5,399 bases of DNA from Patescibacteria group bacterium. Its GTDB lineage: Bacteria > Patescibacteriota > Patescibacteriia > Patescibacteriales > GWC2-42-12. Below the pieces are notes generated by a model. The model did no database searches, was not told the origin of the DNA, and saw only the letters and a list, made by a program, of their open reading frames with translations. This document shows positions 1 through 5,399 of the stretch, piece by piece; position 1 is the first letter of the stretch; each line of letters begins with the position of its first letter. The DNA is taken from NCBI GenBank assembly GCA_018813805.1, contig JAHJAP010000005.1, positions 1 to 5,399 on the forward strand. The letters run 5' to 3'. A program made the position numbers and the translations under genes.

Positions 1-579
1 TTTATTTATTATCAAAATATTAATTATTTATTAGCTGATTATTATTATGCAAAAGTTAAAACAGCAGAAACTAAAAAAGATTGTAAACAAGTTTTAAATA
101 ATACAGAAAAAGTTGTAGGTTTTTATTCAGGCAATATTTACTATCAGGATTATTATCTTCGCAATTATATTAATTGTTTTTCAGTTATAAAAGATAAAAC
201 AATCCGACAAGGCATGCGAAATAATATGATAGCCCAAATAGATTCAATTAATCAGCAAGAATTAAATTATTCTATTAAATTAACTATTGCTCATGTTAAA
301 GCAATCCTAGGTTTTTATATTGATCCAATTTATTATAATAGCGCTGAAGAAGATTATCATGCTTTAATTAATATTAATCCATACATAATGCTGGGCTATA
401 AAGGTTTAGCTAGGATGAAATTATGGCAGAAAAATTATAATGAGGCAATAATATATTCAAAAAAAGGCATAGAAGTTATGCCATTACTTAATCATCCAGC
501 GCTTAATCAGCAACATCGCGTTATTCTTGAAAATGAGTTAGTTGATTTTTATACAATAATAAAACAAAGTAAAAATTAA
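1..579 (+). CDS. C-terminal part of a TPR-like protein, possibly an O-antigen ligase-type envelope protein (5' partial)
   Basis: The frame is open from base 1 to the TAA at 577-579, so 192 C-terminal residues are visible and the true start lies upstream; ATG 214 is merely an internal methionine. The visible part is helical, strikingly rich in Tyr, Asn and Ile, and has no clear membrane segment. It reads as repeated helix pairs: 'YLLADYYYAK' near residues 10-19, and the best TPR-like unit at about 130-161, with 'GYKGLARMKLWQKNYNEA' followed by 'GIEVMP'. In low-GC Patescibacteria, TPR tails like this often end polytopic O-antigen ligase/polymerase (Wzy_C-type) proteins, which would place it at the membrane in surface glycan assembly. 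That identity is an inference, because the diagnostic membrane part is outside the window. It could be another TPR protein. pilD starts 6 nt downstream, so co-transcription is likely. Confidence 0.6.
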   Translation, partial: FIYYQNINYLLADYYYAKVKTAETKKDCKQVLNNTEKVVGFYSGNIYYQDYYLRNYINCFSVIKDKTIRQGMRNNMIAQIDSINQQELNYSIKLTIAHVKAILGFYIDPIYYNSAEEDYHALININPYIMLGYKGLARMKLWQKNYNEAIIYSKKGIEVMPLLNHPALNQQHRVILENELVDFYTIIKQSKN

Positions 580-585
580 AAAATT

Positions 586-1347
586 ATGTCTACACAAATA
601 ATATTAATTTATGTTTTTGTTTTTGGTTTGGCGATGGGTTCATTTTTAAATTGTTTGGTTTGGCGATTGCATCAGCAAAAAAGTTTATGGAAACGATCTT
701 GTTGCCCAAAATGCAAAAAACAAATTGCTTGGCATGACAATATTCCGTTACTAAGTTTTATTATTCTAAATAAAAAATGCAGACAGTGTGGTTGTTCTAT
801 TTCTTGGCAATATCCAGTAGTTGAGTTAGCAACAGGGTTATTATTTGTAATGGCATTTGTTGACAATTTTCAGTTTTCAATTTTAACTTTGCGAAATTTT
901 TTCTTAATCTGCGTTATGATAGTAATTTTTATTTATGATTTACGTTGGTATTTGATTTTAGATATTGTTGTTTTGCCTGCTTGTTTGATTATTTTTTTAT
1001 TAAATTTAAGCATTGGTTTTAGTTGGCAAAATTTGCTTATTTCTGGTATAATTGGCAGTAGTTTTTTTCTATTACAATTTGTTGTTTCTCGCGGCCGATG
1101 GATAGGCGGGGGAGATATTAGACTGGGTTTATTATTAGGCCTAGCGTTTGGTTGGCCTAATATTTTAGTTATTATATTTATTGGTTATTTAATTGGCTCA
1201 TTAATTGGATTAGGATTAATTATTTTTAATAGAAAAAAATGGAGTTCACAATTGCCTTTAGGTGTTTTTTTATCAGTTGCAGCTATTATTGTTTTATTCT
1301 GGAGCAAAGAAATAATTAATTGGTATCTTGCTCTAACTCTTTATTAG
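586..1347 (+). CDS. pilD: Type IV prepilin peptidase / N-methyltransferase (A24 family)
   Basis: This polytopic inner-membrane aspartyl protease removes the leader of type IV prepilins and related pseudopilins; the family often also N-methylates the new N-terminus. The 253 residues fit the family length. In order: an N-terminal membrane segment (about 5-27) containing 'MGSFLNC' (17-23); a cytoplasmic zinc-type domain with Cys40-x2-Cys43 and Cys65-x2-Cys68 and the typical 'DNIPLLSF' (51-58) and 'QYPVVELATG' (75-84); then several hydrophobic segments carrying the catalytic aspartates, Asp118 in 'IYDLRW' and Asp177 in 'GGGD' (174-177). Asp126 in 'ILD' sits where the family usually has 'xPD', so the proline is lost; 'PLGVFL' (224-229) replaces the usual 'P(F/L)GPFL'. 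All catalytic and zinc residues remain, so it should be active. No Shine-Dalgarno precedes ATG 586, which follows the upstream stop by 6 nt. No pilin gene is visible nearby. Confidence 0.93.
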   Translation: MSTQIILIYVFVFGLAMGSFLNCLVWRLHQQKSLWKRSCCPKCKKQIAWHDNIPLLSFIILNKKCRQCGCSISWQYPVVELATGLLFVMAFVDNFQFSILTLRNFFLICVMIVIFIYDLRWYLILDIVVLPACLIIFLLNLSIGFSWQNLLISGIIGSSFFLLQFVVSRGRWIGGGDIRLGLLLGLAFGWPNILVIIFIGYLIGSLIGLGLIIFNRKKWSSQLPLGVFLSVAAIIVLFWSKEIINWYLALTLY

Positions 1348-1360
1348 ATCATCAATAATC

Positions 1361-3514
1361 ATGAAAAAAGATATTATTAAAAAACGAATTGCTAAATTAA
1401 GAGAAGAAATAAATCACTATCGCTATCTTTACCATGTTTTAAATAAACAAGAGATTAGCGATGCTGCTTTGGATAGTTTAAAAAACGAATTGCAAAAATT
1501 AGAAGATCAATATCCTGAATTTATTATTCCTAATTCTCCAACGCAAAGAATTGGCGGCAAGCCATTGGATAAATTTAAAAAAACTCAGCATTCAATTCCA
1601 ATGATGTCTTTGTTTGATGCTTTTAATCATCAAGATATGAAAGACTGGGAAAAACGACTTTTAAAAATTTCCAATTTTACCGCAACGCATTCATTAAAAA
1701 TTGAAAATGAATTAAAAATGGATGGTTATTATGTTGAATTAAAAATGGATGGTTTGGCAGTGGCTTTAGTATATGAACAAGGTGTGTTTATTTTGGGCGC
1801 GACTCGTGGTGATGGCAAAATAGGCGAAGATGTAACTCAAAATTTAAAAACCATTGAAACCATTCCTTTGATTTTGCGCAAACCAGAAAAAAACGAATTA
1901 ATAAAAATTGGTTTAACAGATAAATCAATAAAAAAATTGTATCAAGCATTAGAATTTGGCAAAATTGAAGTGCGCGGTGAGGCTATTATGTCTAATAAAG
2001 TATTTGCAGATTTAAATGAGCAATATAAAAAACAAGGCAAACCAGCATTAGCTAACCCGCGAAATGCTGCCGCAGGATCAATTAGGCAATTAGATTCAAA
2101 ATTAACTGCTGAACGCAAATTAGATTGCTATATTTATTCTTTAGCAATTGATTTAGGCTTAATGTATCATGAGCAAGAACATGAATTGGCCAAATTGTTT
2201 GGTTTTAAAGTTTTAAAACAAAATAAATATTGTGAAAATTTAGAGCAAGCGATGGAATTTCATGATTATTGGGAAAAACATCGTGATAAAGTTTTATTTG
2301 ATTGCGATGGAGTAGTTGTGGTAGTTAACAAGCTGGATTTATGGAAAAAATTTGGCATTGTTGGCAAAGGACCCCGATATATAATGGCTTATAAATTTGC
2401 TGCCGAACAAGTTACTGCTATTGTTGAAGATGTAGTTTGGCAAGTTGGTCGCACTGGAGTGCTAACGCCAATAGCTTATATTAAACCAGTTCAAATTTAT
2501 GGCGTGATTGTTAGTCGGGCAACTCTTCATAATATGGATGAAATAAAAAGATTAGGTTTAAAAATTAATGACACTGTTATAATTGAAAGAGCTGGCGATG
2601 TTATTCCTAAAATTGTTAAAGTTCTTATTAAGTTGCGCCAAAATCAAGAAAAAGAAATTAAACATCCTGTAAAATGTCCTAATTGCGGTAATGTTGTTAT
2701 TAAAAAAAATAACGAAGTAGCTTATCGCTGTGTTAATAAAAATTGTTATGCCATTCATTTGCGTAATTTAATTCATTGGGCATCTAAAAATGCCATGGAT
2801 ATTGATGGATTAGGACCAAAAATTATTGAACAATTAATAAATCAAGGTTTAGTTAAAGATATTAGTGATTTTTATAAATTAACTGTTGAGGGCTTAAAGC
2901 CACTAGAAAGATTTGCTGAAAAATCAGCAGAAAATTTAGTTAAAGCCATTGAAGCTAAAAAACAGGTTGAATTAGCGCGTTTTATATTTAGCTTAGGCAT
3001 TCATCATGTTGGGGAAGAAACAGCAAGTTTAATTAGTCAAAAGCTCTCAAAACAATCCATTCGGGATGCTATAGGGCAGGCAAAAGCCAAAAGTCAAAAA
3101 TTATTTGATTATGTTGATGAAATAAAAAAAATTTTATTAGAAGAATGGCAAAAATTGCCTGATATTGGGCCAGTTGTAGCGCAAAGTATTTATGATTGGT
3201 TTAATAATAAAAATAATTTAGCTTTGCTTGATAAATTAGAAAAATTGGGAGTGCGAATTAATAATTTAAAGTTGATTCAAAATAATCAAAAATTAATTGG
3301 AAAAACCTTTGTTTTAACTGGGGTATTGTCTAGTTTGACAAGAGACGAGGCTAAGGTTAAAATAAAAGAATTAGGTGGAAATATTTCTTCATCAATTAGC
3401 AAAAATATTGATTTTGTAGTTGTTGGCGCTAATCCAGGAGGTAAATTTAATAGAGCGAAAAAATTGGGAGTGAATATTATTAAAGAGGAAGAATTTTTAA
3501 ATTTAGTAAAGTAA
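1361..3514 (+). CDS. ligA: NAD+-dependent DNA ligase
   Basis: LigA seals 3'-OH/5'-phosphate nicks in replication and repair, using NAD+ to form a ligase-AMP intermediate. All domains are present: Ia with 'YLYHV' (22-26) and 'ISDAALDSL' (32-40); the nucleotidyltransferase domain with motif I 'ELKMDG' (126-131, predicted adenylated Lys128), 'ATRGDG' (147-152), motif III 'EVRGE' (203-207), 'NPRNAAAGSIRQLD' (232-245), motif IV 'DGVVVVVN' (316-323) and 'YKF' (344-346); an OB fold with 'QVGRTGVLTP' (361-370); a Cys4 zinc finger (Cys439, 442, 457, 462); HhH repeats from 'MDIDGLG' (479-485); and a C-terminal BRCT (about 642-717). At 717 residues it exceeds the 671 of E. coli LigA, mainly through about 25-30 residues before motif III and a short repeat at motif I. 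Lys290 of E. coli corresponds to Val321 here and Tyr35 to Leu37. It starts 13 nt after pilD with no Shine-Dalgarno and no in-frame upstream start. Confidence 0.97.
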   Translation: MKKDIIKKRIAKLREEINHYRYLYHVLNKQEISDAALDSLKNELQKLEDQYPEFIIPNSPTQRIGGKPLDKFKKTQHSIPMMSLFDAFNHQDMKDWEKRLLKISNFTATHSLKIENELKMDGYYVELKMDGLAVALVYEQGVFILGATRGDGKIGEDVTQNLKTIETIPLILRKPEKNELIKIGLTDKSIKKLYQALEFGKIEVRGEAIMSNKVFADLNEQYKKQGKPALANPRNAAAGSIRQLDSKLTAERKLDCYIYSLAIDLGLMYHEQEHELAKLFGFKVLKQNKYCENLEQAMEFHDYWEKHRDKVLFDCDGVVVVVNKLDLWKKFGIVGKGPRYIMAYKFAAEQVTAIVEDVVWQVGRTGVLTPIAYIKPVQIYGVIVSRATLHNMDEIKRLGLKINDTVIIERAGDVIPKIVKVLIKLRQNQEKEIKHPVKCPNCGNVVIKKNNEVAYRCVNKNCYAIHLRNLIHWASKNAMDIDGLGPKIIEQLINQGLVKDISDFYKLTVEGLKPLERFAEKSAENLVKAIEAKKQVELARFIFSLGIHHVGEETASLISQKLSKQSIRDAIGQAKAKSQKLFDYVDEIKKILLEEWQKLPDIGPVVAQSIYDWFNNKNNLALLDKLEKLGVRINNLKLIQNNQKLIGKTFVLTGVLSSLTRDEAKVKIKELGGNISSSISKNIDFVVVGANPGGKFNRAKKLGVNIIKEEEFLNLVK
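1708..1754 (+). repeat. 20-nt direct repeat inside ligA that duplicates the KMDG motif
   Basis: The 20-mer tgaattaaaaatggatggtt occurs exactly at 1708-1727 and again at 1735-1754, a period of 27 nt (nine codons, in frame). It encodes ELKMDG at residues 117-122 and 126-131, so the protein reads ELKMDGYYVELKMDG. The second copy is followed by 'LAVALVYE' as in the family and is the predicted adenylation site. The sequence just upstream of the two copies differs ('IEN' versus 'YYV'), so this is either an aged tandem duplication, a local conversion, or partly chance in AT-rich DNA. Confidence 0.85.
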
Positions 3515-3554
3515 TGGATCTGTTGTTGAATACCATATTCAGCGACAGACCCGT
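3514..3554 (+). other. Intergenic hairpin between ligA and gatC (element copy 1)
   Basis: The arms 3520-3532 (CTGTTGTTGAATA) and 3536-3548 (TATTCAGCGACAG) pair at all 13 positions, two of them G-T wobbles, around a 3-nt loop CCA. The stem extends by T3519-A3549, one A-C mismatch, then G3517-C3551, G3516-C3552, T3515-G3553 and A3514-T3554, so its base touches the last base of the ligA stop codon. No T-run follows (CCGTAAATTA), so it is not a textbook intrinsic terminator. The closely related hairpin in the next gap suggests a shared element: a 3'-end protecting or processing structure, a weak attenuator, or an interspersed palindrome. The remaining 35 nt before gatC are plain AT-rich sequence with no convincing promoter. 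Confidence 0.65.
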
Positions 3555-3589
3555 AAATTAATATATTTTGCATATTCACATTATTATAT

Positions 3590-3880
3590 ATGGATTTATC
3601 AAAACAACAAATACAACATATTGCAAAATTGGCGCGCATTGAATTAACTGATGAAGAATTAAAAAAATATCATAGCCAGTTGTCAGATATTTTAACTTAT
3701 ATTGATCAATTAAAAGAAGTTAATGTTGATGATGTTGAGCCAACAACGCAGACTACTGGTTTAGAAAATGTTTTACGTGAAGACATTGCAATAAATTGGA
3801 ATAAAGAAGAAATAGAAAATGTTTTAATTAGCGCGCCAGAAAAAGAAGAAAGATTTATTAAAGTTAAAAGAATAAAGTGA
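3590..3880 (+). CDS. gatC: Asp-tRNA(Asn)/Glu-tRNA(Gln) amidotransferase subunit C
   Basis: GatC is the small scaffold subunit of the cytoplasmic GatCAB complex. It wraps GatA and helps hold it to GatB; it has no catalytic residues. The 96 residues match the family's usual 90-100. Recognisable blocks are 'HIAKLARIELTDEE' (10-23), an amphipathic helix running to 'YIDQL' (37-41), 'DVEPT' (48-52), 'LENVLREDI' (58-66) and the C-terminal 'APEKEERFIKV' (82-92), which corresponds to the usual 'APE...F.VP' tail. The start at ATG 3590 lies in 'TTATATATGG' with no Shine-Dalgarno but gives exactly the family N-terminus. The stop is TGA with an in-frame TAG directly after it. It lies between ligA and gatA on the same strand, with structured gaps of 75 and 81 nt on either side. 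Confidence 0.96.
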   Translation: MDLSKQQIQHIAKLARIELTDEELKKYHSQLSDILTYIDQLKEVNVDDVEPTTQTTGLENVLREDIAINWNKEEIENVLISAPEKEERFIKVKRIK

Positions 3881-3910
3881 TAGCTTCAAAATGAATTTTA
3901 AAACTATCAC
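3877..3910 (+). other. Stem-loop spanning the gatC stop codon
   Basis: GTGATAG (3877-3883) and CTATCAC (3904-3910) form a perfect 7-bp stem. Inside it, T3885-T3886 can pair with A3901-A3902 and AAAA (3888-3891) with TTTT (3896-3899) around a TGAA loop, with two C-A mismatches between the segments. The left arm contains the gatC TGA stop and the following TAG, so a terminating ribosome would disrupt it. There is no T-tract after the right arm. A role in coupling translation to transcript stability or processing is possible but is inference. Confidence 0.5.
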
Positions 3911-3915
3911 GAGCC

Positions 3916-3944
3916 TGTTGCCGGATACGGTATTCGGACCAACA
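3916..3944 (+). other. Intergenic hairpin between gatC and gatA (element copy 2)
   Basis: TGTTG (3916-3920) pairs with CAACA (3940-3944), and CCGGATA (3921-3927) pairs with TATTCGG (3931-3937, one G-T wobble). A 2-nt bulge (A3938, C3939) separates the two helices and the loop is CGG. The core aligns with the hairpin after ligA without gaps: CTGTTG, then YYGRATAC, then a variable pair, then TATTCRG; 17 of 23 positions are identical. T3527-A3541 of copy 1 is C3922-G3936 here, a compensatory change. It is GC-rich relative to the genes around it and ends 17 nt before the gatA start. No T-run follows, so a classical terminator is not supported. Confidence 0.65.
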
Positions 3945-3961
3945 CATCACAAAGCAAAACT

Positions 3962-5386
3962 ATGAAGCTAAATAAATTAACAATAAAAGAGGCAAGTCAA
4001 AAATTAGCTGCTAATGAAATTACTTCAGTTGAATTAACCAATGCTTGTTTAGATCGAATTAAAGAAATTGATGGAGAAATTAAAGCGTGTTTAATTGTTT
4101 GCGAAAAAGAAGCTTTAGCTGAAGCCAAAAAAGCCGATGAACAGCGCGCTAATGGTAAAATAGGCGATTTGCTCGGAATTCCTTATTTAGCTAAAGATAA
4201 TATTTTAACTAAAGGAATAAAAACTACAGCTGGTTCAAAAATTTTGGAAAATTATATTGCGCCTTATGATGCCACAGTAATTAAAAAACTTAAACAGGCT
4301 GGAGCAGTATTATTGGGTAAAACTAATTTAGATGAATTTGCGCATGGAGCTTCAACTGAAAATTCTGCTTTTAGCTTAACTCATAATCCATTGGATTTAA
4401 CTCGAGTGCCAGGAGGTTCTTCGGGTGGTTCAGCTGCGGCAGTTGCAGCAGATATGTGTTTATTTGCCTTAGGCACTGACACAGGAGGTTCTATTAGACA
4501 TCCTGCTAGTTTTTGCGGAGTGACTGGTTTAAAACCAACTTATGGCCGTTGTTCTCGTTTTGGTTTAATCGCAATGACAAGCTCAACTGATGTGCCTGGC
4601 CCAATGACTAAGAGCGTTGAAGACGCTATGATGGTTTTACAAGTAATTGCAGGGGTTGATAAAAATGATGCTACTACTGCTAAAGAAAAAATAGACAATT
4701 ATCAAAAGTTAATAAAAAAAGATTTGAATGGAATAAAGATTGGGTTGCCTAAAGAATATTTTATTAAAGGCGTAGACAAAGGAGTTAAACAATTAATTGA
4801 ACAAGCCATAGAGGAATTTAAAAAAATAGGCGTTAAATTTGTTGAAATTAGTTTGCCATATACTAAATACAGCATACCTGTTTATTATATTATTACGTCG
4901 TCAGAAATTAGTTCTAATTTGGCACGGTTTGATGGTATTAAATATGGATTAAGTATTTCAAAAAATGATTTAATGGACGTGTATTTAAAAAGTCGCAGTA
5001 ATGGCTTTGGGCCAGAAGCTAAGCGTCGCATTATGCTTGGCACTTATGCTTTGTCAGCAGGTTATTATGATGCTTATTATCTTCAGGCGCAAAAAGTTAG
5101 AACTAAAATTAAGAAAGAAATGGATGAAGCATTAGAAAAAGTTGATTGCTTGTTAACTCCAACTGTGCCACATGTAGCATTTAAAATAAATGCCAAGCAA
5201 GATCCATTGAAAATGTATTTAGAAGATATTTTTGTTACAGGCGCGTCATTGGCTGGCTTGCCAGCGATATCTATTCCTTGCGGCTTTGATCATAAATTAC
5301 CTGTTGGCCTACAGTTGATTGGCAAAAGATTTGATGAAGCTATTTTATTGCGCTTGGGTTATAATTTTCAAAAAATAAAAAAATAA
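3962..5386 (+). CDS. gatA: Asp-tRNA(Asn)/Glu-tRNA(Gln) amidotransferase subunit A
   Basis: GatA is the glutaminase of GatCAB. It frees ammonia from Gln, which travels to GatB to amidate the misacylated Glu-tRNA(Gln) (and Asp-tRNA(Asn) in some bacteria). The 474 residues show a full amidase-signature fold with the Ser-cisSer-Lys triad: Lys78 in 'GIPYLAKDNI', Ser153 in 'GGSSGGSAAA' and Ser177 in 'GTDTGGSIRH', each one lower than Lys79/Ser154/Ser178 of Staphylococcus aureus GatA. Further family blocks are 'TNLDEFAHGASTENSAF' (121-137), 'YGRCSRFGLIA' (194-204), 'GPEAKRRIMLGTYALSAGYY' (350-369), 'YLEDIF' (419-424) and 'AGLPAISIPCGF' (431-442). Asp422 and Arg355 probably match the glutamine-binding Asp425 and Arg358. 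'STDVPGP' (208-214) replaces the commoner 'SLDQIGP'. ATG 3962 fits the family N-terminus and has no clear Shine-Dalgarno. gatB is not in the window; TAA ends the gene 13 nt before the edge. Confidence 0.97.
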   Translation: MKLNKLTIKEASQKLAANEITSVELTNACLDRIKEIDGEIKACLIVCEKEALAEAKKADEQRANGKIGDLLGIPYLAKDNILTKGIKTTAGSKILENYIAPYDATVIKKLKQAGAVLLGKTNLDEFAHGASTENSAFSLTHNPLDLTRVPGGSSGGSAAAVAADMCLFALGTDTGGSIRHPASFCGVTGLKPTYGRCSRFGLIAMTSSTDVPGPMTKSVEDAMMVLQVIAGVDKNDATTAKEKIDNYQKLIKKDLNGIKIGLPKEYFIKGVDKGVKQLIEQAIEEFKKIGVKFVEISLPYTKYSIPVYYIITSSEISSNLARFDGIKYGLSISKNDLMDVYLKSRSNGFGPEAKRRIMLGTYALSAGYYDAYYLQAQKVRTKIKKEMDEALEKVDCLLTPTVPHVAFKINAKQDPLKMYLEDIFVTGASLAGLPAISIPCGFDHKLPVGLQLIGKRFDEAILLRLGYNFQKIKK

Positions 5387-5399
5387 GATAAATAATATT

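Noticed and set aside
214..579. A separate 121-residue gene starting at ATG 214
   Set aside because: The same frame is open back to base 1 with similar composition and helical pattern, so it is the tail of a longer partial gene.
672..866. Minus-strand open frame inside pilD
   Set aside because: It is antisense to the conserved zinc domain of pilD, short, and has no recognisable motif; treated as a shadow.
2558..2758. Minus-strand open frame inside ligA
   Set aside because: It is antisense to the OB/zinc-finger region of ligA, low in complexity (Asn/Ile/Phe runs), and is a shadow.
3514..3554. Classical Rho-independent terminator after ligA
   Set aside because: The stem is strong, but it is followed by CCGTAAATTA rather than a run of T, so a standard intrinsic terminator is not supported.
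3555..3589. Sigma-70 promoter for gatC in the AT-rich sequence
   Set aside because: TAATAT-like hexamers exist, but no -35-like hexamer lies at 16-18 nt. In sequence this AT-rich, isolated -10 matches are expected by chance.
3286..3639. 117-residue open frame on the minus strand covering the ligA 3' end, the gap and the gatC start
   Set aside because: It lies antisense to two well-recognised genes and crosses the hairpin gap. Its composition (Ile/Phe/Ser runs) is what antisense AT-rich coding produces, and no family is recognisable.
3877..3883. TGA at the end of gatC as a recoded glycine codon (Gracilibacteria/SR1 code)
   Set aside because: The GatC family C-terminus is already complete there, the next in-frame codon is TAG, and no other CDS contains an internal TGA.
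3515..3961. T-box or other known riboswitch upstream of gatC or gatA
   Set aside because: No T-box sequence (AGGGUGGNACCGCG-like) or other recognisable aptamer core is present; only simple hairpins are seen.

Overview
The window is a low-GC stretch (about 30% GC by eye) with every gene on the plus strand. It holds the 3' end of a probable envelope or glycan gene, a complete prepilin peptidase (pilD), a complete NAD+-dependent DNA ligase (ligA), and gatC and gatA of the tRNA amidotransferase. The best guess at the source is a Candidate Phyla Radiation (Patescibacteria) bacterium on the Parcubacteria side. The reasons are the low GC, the lack of Shine-Dalgarno sequences at all four visible starts, and LigA variants I associate with that radiation: 'DAALDSLK' in domain Ia, an insertion before motif III, and a non-lysine in motif IV. 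This is recognition from memory, not a database result. The gatC frame ends in TGA followed directly by in-frame TAG, and no CDS needs TGA read through, so the standard stop code fits and the UGA=Gly code of Gracilibacteria/SR1 is not indicated.

Layout: 1-579 is the C-terminal 192 residues of a Tyr-rich, TPR-like protein with its start outside the window. After 6 nt comes pilD (586-1347), and after 13 nt ligA (1361-3514). These three are packed like one transcription unit. A 75-nt gap (3515-3589) holds a strong hairpin. Then comes gatC (3590-3880), an 81-nt gap (3881-3961) with two stem-loops, and gatA (3962-5386). The last 13 bases are non-coding; gatB is not seen and may follow. No tRNA, rRNA, CRISPR array or insertion sequence is visible.

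Functionally, the first two genes concern the cell surface (probable glycan polymerase/ligase and type IV pilin processing). LigA seals replication and repair nicks. GatC and GatA belong to the enzyme that converts Glu-tRNA(Gln), and possibly Asp-tRNA(Asn), to the amidated form. No plainly new system is present. The most notable non-routine signals are (i) two related hairpins in the gaps flanking gatC, with base changes that keep the pairing and higher GC than the genes around them; (ii) a 20-nt direct repeat that duplicates the LigA adenylation motif, giving two KMDG copies nine residues apart; and (iii) loss in LigA of two residues that contact NAD+ in characterised homologues.
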